A DNA stretch of 64,000 bases from Chloroherpetonaceae bacterium. GTDB taxonomy: Bacteria > Bacteroidota > Chlorobiia > Chlorobiales > Thermochlorobacteraceae. The notes below the pieces were generated by a model, which was given only the letters and a program-made list of their open reading frames with translations, was not told where the DNA came from and did no database searches. Position 1 is the first letter of the stretch; each line of letters opens with the position of its first letter. The translations under genes were made by a program, and so were the position numbers. The stretch covers positions 872,146 to 936,145 of the forward strand of contig JANRJQ010000010.1 of assembly GCA_033763895.1 (NCBI GenBank), written 5' to 3'. Positions 55,982 through 64,000 of this stretch are shown here, in pieces.

Positions 55982-57268
55982 TTATACCGTCGAAAAAGAC
56001 TTCACCCCAAAGCGTTCATGCGCTGTAGCCAAAAGCGACTCGCGATGATTGGGATGTGCGATAGAAGCTAAAAGTTCAGCGCGTTCCCGCAAACTCTTTG
56101 CGTGCAAATTCACAACGCCGTATTCCGTGACAATATAATGAACATGTGCCCGTGTGGTCACCACGCCCGCGCCTTGTTTCAAATAAGGTACAATGCGCGT
56201 TTCCCCTTTGGATGTGGTGGAAGGAAGCGCGAAAATCGGTTTCCCTCCTTCCGAAAGCGACGCCCCGCGAACAAAGTCCATCTGCCCGCCAACGCCGGAA
56301 TACATTTTCGCCCCAATCGAATCGGCACAAATTTGTCCGGTCAAATCAATCTCAATGGCACTGTTAATTGCCGTGACTTTCGGATTACGGCGAATGACGG
56401 CGGTATCATTAACATATTGAACATCAAGCATCACCACTTGCGGGTTATCGTCGATAAAGTCATAAAGCTTGCGCGTGCCCATCGCAAAGGTTCCGACAAT
56501 TTTATAGGGATGAATGCGTTTCTCTTCACCCGTAATCACGCCCGATTCCACAAGCGGAATAATCCCATCCGAAAACATCTCGGTATGAATACCCAAGCGT
56601 TTGTGATTGGTGAGTGAAGCAAGCACGGCATTCGGAATATTGCCGATACCCATTTGAAGCGTTGCGCCGTCTTCAATGATTTCAGCCACGTTTTTACCGA
56701 TTGCAAGTGAAAGCTCGTCTAAGGGTTCCGGTGCAATTTCAAAAATGGGCGTATCGACCTCAACCAAAGAATCAATTTCACTGATGTGAATAATTCCATC
56801 GCCGTGAGAGCGAGGCATATTCGGGTTGATTTGCGCAATCACATGCTTGGCCGTTTGTACTGCAGCTCTTGAGCAATCGACCGAAACGCCGAGCGAGCAA
56901 AAGCCGTGTTTATCGGGCGGTGAAACTTGAATTAAAGCGAAATCGAGCGGCAAAATATTGCGGCGAAAGAGAAGTGGGGTTTCAGAAAGAAAAATTGGGA
57001 TGTAATCAGCACGGCCTTCTTGAACGGCTTTGCGTACATTAGAGCCAATGAAGAGCGAACTGTCGCGAAAGCGATTGGCATACTCAGCCTTCACTTGTGG
57101 GGCAACTCCCTCGGTATGAAGGTGAATAAATTCCAAGTCTTGCAAATCGTTGGCGCGTTCATCAAGTGCTTGTAAAAGCACGGTTGGCGTGGCTGCAGCG
57201 GTGTGGATAAAAATTCGTGCGTTTGAATGGATATGACGCACGGCTTCAGAGGCGGTAACGGTTTTCAT
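55982..57268 (-). CDS. acetyl-CoA hydrolase/4-hydroxybutyrate CoA-transferase family protein
   Basis: A 428-residue class I CoA-transferase that exchanges CoA between an acyl-CoA and a free acid such as acetate, succinate or 4-hydroxybutyrate. Conserved segments are VSPPDKHGFCSLGVSVD, the glycine loop LQMGIGNIPNAVL, and GIHTEMFSDG, which holds the likely catalytic Glu that forms the glutamyl-CoA intermediate. Later come GVGGQMDFVRGA and the C-terminal YIVTEYGVVNL. AAGGAG seven bases before ATG 57268 supports the start. The acceptor cannot be read by eye. Single gene, divergent from the 57489 gene. Confidence 0.9.
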   Translation of the reverse strand: MKTVTASEAVRHIHSNARIFIHTAAATPTVLLQALDERANDLQDLEFIHLHTEGVAPQVKAEYANRFRDSSLFIGSNVRKAVQEGRADYIPIFLSETPLLFRRNILPLDFALIQVSPPDKHGFCSLGVSVDCSRAAVQTAKHVIAQINPNMPRSHGDGIIHISEIDSLVEVDTPIFEIAPEPLDELSLAIGKNVAEIIEDGATLQMGIGNIPNAVLASLTNHKRLGIHTEMFSDGIIPLVESGVITGEEKRIHPYKIVGTFAMGTRKLYDFIDDNPQVVMLDVQYVNDTAVIRRNPKVTAINSAIEIDLTGQICADSIGAKMYSGVGGQMDFVRGASLSEGGKPIFALPSTTSKGETRIVPYLKQGAGVVTTRAHVHYIVTEYGVVNLHAKSLRERAELLASIAHPNHRESLLATAHERFGVKSFSTV

Positions 57269-57488
57269 AAAGTACTCCTTTCATTTTAACGAAACTTCTC
57301 AAAAATACATAAAAATGAAACCACCAAGATTTATTTTTTGTGAAGTTTTGGAGATAAAGTGAGAACCTTCAAATGAAAAAAGTGATTTAAACGGTTTATG
57401 AATAAGATTGTCTGAATCACCAAACAGTCCAAGTTTTTTTTGTTAATTCAGTTTTATCGTAACGAACAGATTGAGTGATCTTAGAAAT

Positions 57489-60400
57489 ATGAGAAAATTA
57501 CTTTTTGCAACCCTGCTTTTTTCACTCTTTTTCGCGGAGTCAAACGCGCAGTATTTTTTCTTTGGAAAAAACAAAGTTCAATACAAAAATTTTGAGTGGT
57601 ATTCGTTGCAATCTGAGCACTTCGATGTGTATTACAGTGAAGGAGGCGACTATCTCGCACGCTTCACCGCCGATGCCCTCGAATCCGCATACTTTACCAT
57701 TCGCAAAGATTTCAAATATGAAATCACCAACCGAATCGCGCTTATTGTTTTTAATTCCCAAACCGATTTTCAACAGAATAATGTCATTCAAGAGTATCTC
57801 TCCGAGGGCGTTGGTGGGGTAACGGAGCTTTATAAAAATCGCATTGTTGTTCCCTTTACCGGCGATTACAAGCAGTTCCGTCATGTCATTCATCACGAAC
57901 TCATTCACGCCGTAGTGAATGATATGATATATGGTGGGTCCATCCAATCAGCCATTCGCAATAATGTTCAGCTTCAAATCCCGCTTTGGTTTAACGAAGG
58001 AATTGCCGAGTATCAACCCTTAGAGTGGGATACCAATTCCGATATGTTCATCACCGACGCCATTATCAACAACTACCTTCCCCCGATTCCATATCTCTCG
58101 GGCTACTTTGCTTACCGCGGTGGTCAATCGGTGTGGCGTTATGTCTCTCAAAAATACGGTCGCGAAAAGATTGGCGAAATAATGGGTCGGTTGCGAGCGT
58201 CTCGCAGCATTGATGTGGCTTTCAAAGGCTCGCTGGGCTTAAATGTTGAAGAGCTTTCAGAGCGGTGGCTTCGGGAAATGAAAGTGACCTATTGGCCTGA
58301 AATTGCCAAGCGCGAAGACATCAATACGATTATGAAACGCCTCACCGATCATCGTAAAGATGGTAGCAATTACAACACCTCACCCGCGATTTCACCGCAA
58401 GGTGACCGGTTTGCCTTCATCACCGACCGCAGCGGCTATTTCGATATCTATGTCGGCTCTACCGTCAATCCCGAGCAAGCCAAGCGAGTAATCAGCGGTC
58501 AGCGCTCCCGCGATTTCGAAGAACTAAAGATCCTTACTCCCGGGCTAACTTGGTCTCCGGATGGGAAAAAAATCGCGCTTGCCACCAAAGCCGGTGGCGA
58601 AGATGCCATTATGGTCATTGATGTTGAAACAGAAGAGATCGAGAAGTACACATTTAATATGAACGGGATATACTCGGTTGATTGGTCTCCGGATGGCGGA
58701 AGGCTCGCTTTTATTGGGCTTTACAACTACAAAAGCGATGTGTATGTCTATGATTTTAATTCAAAGCAAATCACAAACCTGACCAACGATATTTATTCCG
58801 ATAGTGACCCGCAATGGTCGCCGGATGGAAAGAAAATTTATTTTTCTTCTGATCGTCAAGACAGTTTGAAAACTTCGCCTTATACCTTCATCCAAGGCGA
58901 CCCGATTCCGGATATCGATTATGTAATCCCAGCACTAAATGAAGATATGCGCGTTCATGATTATTCACAGTTAGATTTGTACGAGTTAATATTTGATCAA
59001 AATTCAAATTTCAGAGGAAGTTTGAAGCGTCTCACCGCTACAAAAGGCATTGATGAAACATCGCCCGTACTTTCTCCCGATGGCAAAAAAATGCTCTTTG
59101 TTTCTGATTTGAACGGCGTGCTCAATGTGTATGAACTTGAGTTAGCAACTGTTGAGAAAGCCCCACTGATCAATACCGACCGTTCAACCACGATTCCCAA
59201 AATTCGACCGGTGACAAATCTATTAACCGGTATTCGGCAAATATCGATGTCCTCCGATGGCAGCAAACTCATTGCGGTGGGTTTAGACTATGGTGGCTTT
59301 GATATTTATCTATTGCGTATGCCTTTTGACCGGCAGTTGAACTTCCTAACCGCTGAGGGTTTCTTAGAACCCACGAATTGGGGCGGGAAGATGGTTGCTT
59401 CTCAAACCAAAAGATTTACGGAAGTGACTTCAGCGATGCGTCAAATGATAGGAAATGGGTCGTACCGAGTGCCAATTGCAAGCCCAGCAAAGGAAGACAG
59501 TGCAAAGGCTATCGCACGAGCTGCTGCGATAGAAGACTCTTCAAAGCGTGTGTATAGTGCACCAAAAGTGAATGTAAAGAATTTCGTCTTTGATCGTGGG
59601 TTTATGGCGCAGGCAGAGCGGAAAATTCAGCAGGATACCGCAAAAGACCAATTAACAATCGAGGATGAAAATCGGCGCAGACGCAATAACATTGATGAAG
59701 GCGGCGAATATCGTCCAAGGCGTTATAAACTTAACTTTTCACCCGATATTATTTACGGTGGCGCGGGAATCGATGGCATTTGGGGAGCACAAGGCTCTGC
59801 ACTCTTTGCTTTCAGCGATCTGCTCGGCGATCATCAACTCTCCATTTTTACAAACCTTCAATTCGATTTGCAGAATAGCAACTACGGGCTTCAATATGCT
59901 TATTTAGGAAATCGAATGGATTATGCGGTGAACCTTTATCACACGGCACGCTTTCTTGTTTTAGGGCAGGATGCCTTCTCTTCCTCTTTATTCAGATTTA
60001 GAACTTATGGAGCAGAATTCAATGTGTCTTACCCGATTGATCGCTTAAACCGCATTGATGCAGGGCTAAGTTACTTGTGGTTAACAAAAGAAAACACCCA
60101 AGAAAACATCGGAAACGACACGCGAAATATCCTTTACCCAAGCCTCACTTACACGCACGACGATACGCGTCCCTTTCTTTATTCTCCAATCGATGGCACC
60201 CGTTATGCTGTAAGGCTCAGTGGAACCGCTTTAAGCGGAATATCCTTCGGCTCTATTTTAGCCGATTACCGAACTTATTTTAATTTTTGGCAATACTATT
60301 CGTTTGTGGTGCGCTTTTCCGGTGCGTATAGCATCGGTTCCAATCCCCAGAAATTTTTTATTGGAGGAACTGAAAATTGGATTAATCGTCAATTTTCTCA

Positions 60401-60800
60401 GCAGGTTATTCCCATTTCGGAAGTTCAGGATTTTCTTTTCACCACACCCGCGATTCCGCTTCGAGGTCATCCACTCAACGCGGCAAACGGAACTAAATTT
60501 GCACTTGCCAATCTTGAACTTAGATTTCCATTTCTACAGTACTTAGCCCTTGGCCCAATCCCGATTCCATTCTATTACTTGCAAGGCGTTTTGTTTGCCG
60601 ATGTAGGTTCCGCTTGGACAAATACGGAAGCGTGGAAAATCTCATCGAATGGTCGGTTACAAGATTTGCTTGCGGGTTTTGGGTGGGGATTTAGAACCGT
60701 GCTTTTCTATTTTATCTTAAGATTTGATATGGCGTGGAAATGGGATTTAAATGGCACTTCAATGCCGGTATATCACATTTCAATTGGTGGCGATTTCTAA
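57489..60800 (+). CDS. gluzincin-like domain, TolB-type propeller and outer-membrane barrel in one chain
   Basis: A 1103-residue exported protein with a signal peptide (LLFATLLFSLFFAESNAQ). Residues about 25-280 are a peptidase-MA-like domain with HELIH (His136, Glu137, His140) and NEGIAEY (likely third zinc ligand Glu170). From about 285 to 620, WD40/TolB repeats recur (LTWSPDGKKIALAT, VDWSPDGGRLAF, PQWSPDGKKIYFSSD, PVLSPDGKKMLFVSD). The last 350 residues are a beta-barrel of Omp85-like type (SPDIIYGGAGIDGIWG, PLRGHP, final GGDF). Similar three-part proteins occur in Bacteroidota and Chlorobiota with unknown substrate. The start is ATG 57489, not the TTG upstream. Confidence 0.88.
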   Translation: MRKLLFATLLFSLFFAESNAQYFFFGKNKVQYKNFEWYSLQSEHFDVYYSEGGDYLARFTADALESAYFTIRKDFKYEITNRIALIVFNSQTDFQQNNVIQEYLSEGVGGVTELYKNRIVVPFTGDYKQFRHVIHHELIHAVVNDMIYGGSIQSAIRNNVQLQIPLWFNEGIAEYQPLEWDTNSDMFITDAIINNYLPPIPYLSGYFAYRGGQSVWRYVSQKYGREKIGEIMGRLRASRSIDVAFKGSLGLNVEELSERWLREMKVTYWPEIAKREDINTIMKRLTDHRKDGSNYNTSPAISPQGDRFAFITDRSGYFDIYVGSTVNPEQAKRVISGQRSRDFEELKILTPGLTWSPDGKKIALATKAGGEDAIMVIDVETEEIEKYTFNMNGIYSVDWSPDGGRLAFIGLYNYKSDVYVYDFNSKQITNLTNDIYSDSDPQWSPDGKKIYFSSDRQDSLKTSPYTFIQGDPIPDIDYVIPALNEDMRVHDYSQLDLYELIFDQNSNFRGSLKRLTATKGIDETSPVLSPDGKKMLFVSDLNGVLNVYELELATVEKAPLINTDRSTTIPKIRPVTNLLTGIRQISMSSDGSKLIAVGLDYGGFDIYLLRMPFDRQLNFLTAEGFLEPTNWGGKMVASQTKRFTEVTSAMRQMIGNGSYRVPIASPAKEDSAKAIARAAAIEDSSKRVYSAPKVNVKNFVFDRGFMAQAERKIQQDTAKDQLTIEDENRRRRNNIDEGGEYRPRRYKLNFSPDIIYGGAGIDGIWGAQGSALFAFSDLLGDHQLSIFTNLQFDLQNSNYGLQYAYLGNRMDYAVNLYHTARFLVLGQDAFSSSLFRFRTYGAEFNVSYPIDRLNRIDAGLSYLWLTKENTQENIGNDTRNILYPSLTYTHDDTRPFLYSPIDGTRYAVRLSGTALSGISFGSILADYRTYFNFWQYYSFVVRFSGAYSIGSNPQKFFIGGTENWINRQFSQQVIPISEVQDFLFTTPAIPLRGHPLNAANGTKFALANLELRFPFLQYLALGPIPIPFYYLQGVLFADVGSAWTNTEAWKISSNGRLQDLLAGFGWGFRTVLFYFILRFDMAWKWDLNGTSMPVYHISIGGDF

Positions 60801-60824
60801 GATTATTTCATAAAGTTTAAAAAG

Positions 60825-60851
60825 AAAAAGCCCCGAAAGTCGGGGCTTTTT
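60825..60851. terminator. bidirectional terminator
   Basis: GCCCCGA (60830-60836), three-base loop, TCGGGGC (60840-60846), with five A before and five T after. It serves the barrel protein gene and the convergent lipoprotein gene. Confidence 0.9.
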
Positions 60852-60871
60852 CACTTCATTTAAAGAAACAA

Positions 60872-61168
60872 TTACTTGGTAACTTCAACTGTTCGAGGAT
60901 AAACAGTAACAACCGAGGTGAAAAGACCGATTACAACATCTAAAAACGAATGTGTTGTTTTGACTTCATAATTTGCAGCACCACCAGCCATTTTTTGAGA
61001 ATCAACTTTGTTAAGTGGTACTAAACCCCAAAGAACATACCATTGGCGTTCTTCCACTTTTGTATTGCCTTTTGGTCCTTCGCCAACAATATGTTGGTTT
61101 GTAAAGCAAGAACTGAGCGAGCAAGTCATGACTGCTGCGATTAAAAGGACTGTGAGTGTCTTTTTCAT
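60872..61168 (-). CDS. Bor-like small lipoprotein
   Basis: In 98 residues from ATG 61168 there is a signal peptide (KKTLTVLLIAAVMTCSLSSC) with lipobox Cys at about residue 20. The mature part resembles the lambda Bor family: QWYVLWGLVPLNKVDSQKMAGGAANYEVKTTHSF (W-GL, GGA and V-T positions), then a hydrophobic FLDVVIGLFTSVVTVYP segment. Bor/Iss proteins are outer-membrane lipoproteins linked to serum resistance in enterics, but many homologues are simply of unknown function. An upstream ATG at 61246 would bury the signal peptide. It lies just after the radical SAM gene on the same strand, which ends 87 nt upstream. Confidence 0.7.
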   Translation of the reverse strand: MKKTLTVLLIAAVMTCSLSSCFTNQHIVGEGPKGNTKVEERQWYVLWGLVPLNKVDSQKMAGGAANYEVKTTHSFLDVVIGLFTSVVTVYPRTVEVTK

Positions 61169-61255
61169 TGTACTAAATGATTTTGTTGTTTTACCCAAAA
61201 TGGGCAAGCAAATATAGAGGAATAAACCAAAAAACCAACCGCACACCAGACAATT

Positions 61256-62836
61256 TTATATAGTTTCAAGCGGTTGAACTTCTAACGCTTTGACTTTTTG
61301 AATAGGTGCTTTCTTCCCATTTTCAATGCTCCTCAATTGATCCTTTAAATTTCTCTTGAAGATGAGACTTGTCACGAGGTTAATCATTTTCTCTGGGTTA
61401 AAGAAAACGCGCTTAAAAATGGTGCTCCACTTGTAAAAATTGATGAAGTGCTTCATATAACGAACCTGAAATTCAAGCGGGTCAAATTTATCGCAGCGAA
61501 TCACAAGGTTGTGCGCGGTGTATTTATCCCAATCCTCATCGACAATCAACCCTTTCGCCTTGTATTCACGATACATTTGTGTGCCGGGATAAGGCGTCAG
61601 TATTGAATAAATGGGCATCATCAAATAATTTTCACTCACAAATTTTTCAACAGCTGCCATATCTTCATAAGTATCAATTGCTGGGTTGGTTAAGAAATTG
61701 CCTTGAACATTCAACCCCTCTTTTCGGCAATTACGTATGATTTCGGAATACTTTCCAACGGTGTTCATTTTCCATTTATCATATTGGTCAACCGTTGCTT
61801 GATTGACAGATTCAAATCCGACAAGTGCCATAACGCACCCCGCTCGAACCAAACGGCGAACACTTTCAACATCTTCAAGAAAATTCATGCTGATAAAAGT
61901 GCTGAATTTGATATCGCAGGTTTCTAATACTTCAAGAATTTCATACATGCGCTGTTTATTAACGCCTAAGTTTTCGTCTGTAAACATAAACCACGGCTTT
62001 GTACCGTATTTAGATGTTTCAAACCAAATTTTTTTAGCGCTCTCAACTTGCTCTTTTATGGTCGATTGCGATTGAATGCGATACAAACGGCCGGTGAAAT
62101 TAGGTGTTACACAAAACGAGCATGTGTAAGGACAGCCACGCGTCATATAAATCGGAATGGATTTCCGTGCATCGACTTTGCCTCGTTTGCTGGCAGAAAA
62201 AATACGTTCATAATCCAATACCGGAACTTCCTTCACCGGAGGAAATTCCTTTGCATCATAACGGGCGCGGAGAACACCACGCGACGCATCTTGAATCACA
62301 TACGCCCAAAGATTTTCTGCTTCACCGCATACTACGGAATCGACATGTTGTTTTGCTTCATCATAATTGAAAGACACGTGAACCCCGCCAATCAGAACTT
62401 TTTTGCCCCGCCTGCGAAACTCATCGGCGATGTCGTAGGCTCGTGTCACATTCATTGTACGGGCAGTGAGGCCAATCAAATCAAAATCTTTATCATAAGG
62501 AATTTCATCTCCAAAAAGCTCATCGACTATTTCAATATGATGCTGTTTCGGTGTGATACTCACCAGAACCCCAATTGCCATTGAAAACAAGGCTTTTTGA
62601 CTTGTATCCTCTTCTTTTTTTCCTTTAGGCGTAATAAACAAAAGTTTCAGAGGCTTAATGGAATCGATGGGTTCAAGGTCTTGTCGAAATGTAAATGGTA
62701 AGTGTGGGGAAGGTTTTTCGGTATGGTCGGCAGAACTGTGCGCTACCGAGTATGTTTTTGAAAGTGAAGCGTCACTTTCAATTTTGCCAAGGGTTTCTAC
62801 ACCCGCAACCTCGATTGAGTTGGGACTTTCGTTCAT
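61256..62836 (-). CDS. B12-binding radical SAM protein
   Basis: In 526 residues there is an N-terminal cobalamin-binding-like Rossmann domain (about 60-190: FDLIGLTARTMNVTRAYDIA, VLIGGVHVSFN). The radical SAM domain has the cluster motif CPYTCSFC in MTRGCPYTCSFCVTPNFTG (CxxxCxxC). The sequence continues with FTDENLGVNKQRM, ALVGFESVNQATVD and a helical C-terminus. The DxHxxG cobalamin motif is not evident. GGAGGA seven bases upstream fixes the start at ATG 62836. In green bacteria this class includes the bacteriochlorophyll methylases BchQ/BchR and BchE, and elsewhere the hopanoid enzymes HpnP/HpnJ. I cannot assign this one to any of these. Confidence 0.85.
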   Translation of the reverse strand: MNESPNSIEVAGVETLGKIESDASLSKTYSVAHSSADHTEKPSPHLPFTFRQDLEPIDSIKPLKLLFITPKGKKEEDTSQKALFSMAIGVLVSITPKQHHIEIVDELFGDEIPYDKDFDLIGLTARTMNVTRAYDIADEFRRRGKKVLIGGVHVSFNYDEAKQHVDSVVCGEAENLWAYVIQDASRGVLRARYDAKEFPPVKEVPVLDYERIFSASKRGKVDARKSIPIYMTRGCPYTCSFCVTPNFTGRLYRIQSQSTIKEQVESAKKIWFETSKYGTKPWFMFTDENLGVNKQRMYEILEVLETCDIKFSTFISMNFLEDVESVRRLVRAGCVMALVGFESVNQATVDQYDKWKMNTVGKYSEIIRNCRKEGLNVQGNFLTNPAIDTYEDMAAVEKFVSENYLMMPIYSILTPYPGTQMYREYKAKGLIVDEDWDKYTAHNLVIRCDKFDPLEFQVRYMKHFINFYKWSTIFKRVFFNPEKMINLVTSLIFKRNLKDQLRSIENGKKAPIQKVKALEVQPLETI

Positions 62837-63013
62837 AGTATTCCTCCATTTCTTCCGTTCAACCAATAAGCACCAATGTGGTAAAGAGGTACAAACCAAG
62901 TTGAGTCGGTTTTTTCGTTCATTTCATTTAAGATAGCGAAAGAAAGAAAGATTTCTATTCCTTATTTTGGATTCAATTTGAATTCAAGTTTATTTTAAGA
63001 GTCAATCACGGCG

Positions 63014-64000
63014 ATGAATTACAAACCACTTTTTAGTGACTTCATTGGTCAATTGGGGGATCATCTGCATTTCGCGGCACATAGCCATCACCTATGGCCA
63101 AATGTGGCGAAAGTAGGTCAATTGCGATATTGGCAACTTGCCGAAAAAATGCGCGACCGTAAATGGGATGAAATTTTTGGAAATGAAATTCCAAAAGCTC
63201 AAAAACATATCTCTTCAATACTGAATTGGCCGTATCATGAACAAATCGCTTTTGCACCGAATACACACGAATTTGTGGTGCGCTTGCTTTCATCCCTGAA
63301 TTGGCAACAACTTAAGAAGGGAAAGAAACTGAAAGTTTTAACGACGGATTCAGAGTTTCACTCTTTCACACGTCAAATACTACGAATGGAAGAAGAGAAG
63401 GTGCTTGATGTCACTCGTATCTCCACTGAGCCTTTCGAAACTTTTGAAACAAGGTTTTTAGAAGCAGCCAAAAAGCAATATGATTTGGTTTTCTTTAGTC
63501 AGGTGTTTTTTAATTCGGGGTATGTGGTTCAGAATCTCAAAAAAATTGTGGATTCAGTGAACGCACCTGAAACCCTGATTGTGATTGATGGTTATCACGG
63601 GTTTATGGCTATACCTACGGATTTAGCTCTGCTTTCAAATCGCGTCTTTTATCTATCAGGCGGATATAAATATGCAATGTCGGGCGAAGGCGTTTGTTTT
63701 CTTTGTATTCCAAAGGGATGTTCACATCGGCCCATCAATACAGGCTGGTTTGCCGGTTTTGGAAGCTTGAGTGAAGGCCCTGAGGAGAAAGTCTCATACA
63801 GTAACGATGCATTTCGTTATTGGGGTTCAACCTTCGACCCATCGGGAGTATATCGATTTAACGCGGTAATGGAAGAGATTGATAAAGAGAAAATAACGGT
63901 TGAAATGATTCATCAGTATGTAAAAGGGCTTCAAAGTCAATTTCTAAGTGAACTCTTAAAATATCAGCCCAAAAAACTTCCATTTCAAACCATTATTCCT
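63014..64000 (+). CDS. class V (kynureninase-like) aminotransferase, C-terminus beyond the window
   Basis: A PLP-dependent enzyme of fold type I; the first 329 residues are in the window. It opens with FAAHSHHLWPN, then has AFAPNTHEFVVRLLSSL, TTDSEFHSFTRQ, and the PLP pyridine-binding Asp in LIVIDGYHGFMAIP. The likely Schiff-base Lys is in YLSGGYKYAMSGEG. The class V/kynureninase group includes cysteine desulfurases and kynureninase. The substrate here is unknown. It is divergent from the radical SAM gene, with about 180 nt between them. Confidence 0.85.
   Translation, partial: MNYKPLFSDFIGQLGDHLHFAAHSHHLWPNVAKVGQLRYWQLAEKMRDRKWDEIFGNEIPKAQKHISSILNWPYHEQIAFAPNTHEFVVRLLSSLNWQQLKKGKKLKVLTTDSEFHSFTRQILRMEEEKVLDVTRISTEPFETFETRFLEAAKKQYDLVFFSQVFFNSGYVVQNLKKIVDSVNAPETLIVIDGYHGFMAIPTDLALLSNRVFYLSGGYKYAMSGEGVCFLCIPKGCSHRPINTGWFAGFGSLSEGPEEKVSYSNDAFRYWGSTFDPSGVYRFNAVMEEIDKEKITVEMIHQYVKGLQSQFLSELLKYQPKKLPFQTIIP

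Noticed and set aside
62048-62584. 178-codon plus-strand frame opposite the radical SAM gene
   Set aside because: Antisense shadow; the minus strand contains the conserved CxxxCxxC enzyme.

Overview
The window looks like chromosome from a member of the Chlorobiota (green sulfur bacterial lineage), probably a Chloroherpeton-like organism. This placement is inferred, not proven. It rests on a metK-ahcY operon behind a structured leader that fits the SAM-Chlorobi motif, promoters of the Bacteroidota/Chlorobiota type (TTG, about 20 nt, TAnnTTTG), a type IX secretion C-terminal sorting domain, a GWxTD-domain protein, and mostly weak Shine-Dalgarno sequences. Most of the sequence has moderate GC, with several clearly AT-rich accessory stretches.

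Layout. 1-3616: the N-terminal 1205 residues of an alpha-2-macroglobulin-like lipoprotein (minus strand, cut by the window edge). 3745-6607: promoter, candidate pseudoknotted SAM-responsive RNA, terminator, metK, ahcY, terminator. 6877-10255: an AT-rich block of minus-strand accessory genes (barrel-like secreted protein, small unknown proteins, a DUF900-type hydrolase, a membrane protein). 10256-11104: a gene-free stretch with dispersed-repeat material. 11105-17010: minus-strand genes for DoxX-like, YCII-like and Crp/Fnr-like proteins, then class I fumarase, a lipoprotein and a BamA/TamA-like protein. 17263-29359: plus-strand genes for a giant cadherin/Ig-repeat protein, two unknowns, a phosphohexomutase, EbfC, pyruvate phosphate dikinase and a GWxTD protein. 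29388-36321: an ABC exporter pair and a secreted alpha-amylase carrying a T9SS signal. 36517-39198: a two-component pair. 39340-41848: rlmN, an unknown gene and adk. 42272-44101: an S41 peptidase lipoprotein, followed by a decayed DUF4256 gene.

44789-54863 is a defence-type island. It holds a PLD-SNF2 helicase, a KilA-N protein, an Eco57I-like DNA methyltransferase, a truncated DprA-like gene, a RibD-type deaminase fused to a Schlafen-associated ATPase module, an intact DprA-like gene and a small helical protein. The island is followed by a 5'-truncated REP-associated transposase with in-frame palindromes and then by tRNA-Gln, whose 3' end faces the island. The most novel-looking element is the deaminase-ATPase gene, which sits between a broken and an intact copy of the DprA-like gene downstream of the restriction-modification genes.

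55982-64000 returns to chromosomal genes: a CoA-transferase, a gluzincin/TolB-propeller/beta-barrel protein, a Bor-like lipoprotein, a B12-binding radical SAM enzyme and a class V aminotransferase cut by the window edge. No rRNA, CRISPR array, complete insertion sequence, integrase or replication origin was recognised.
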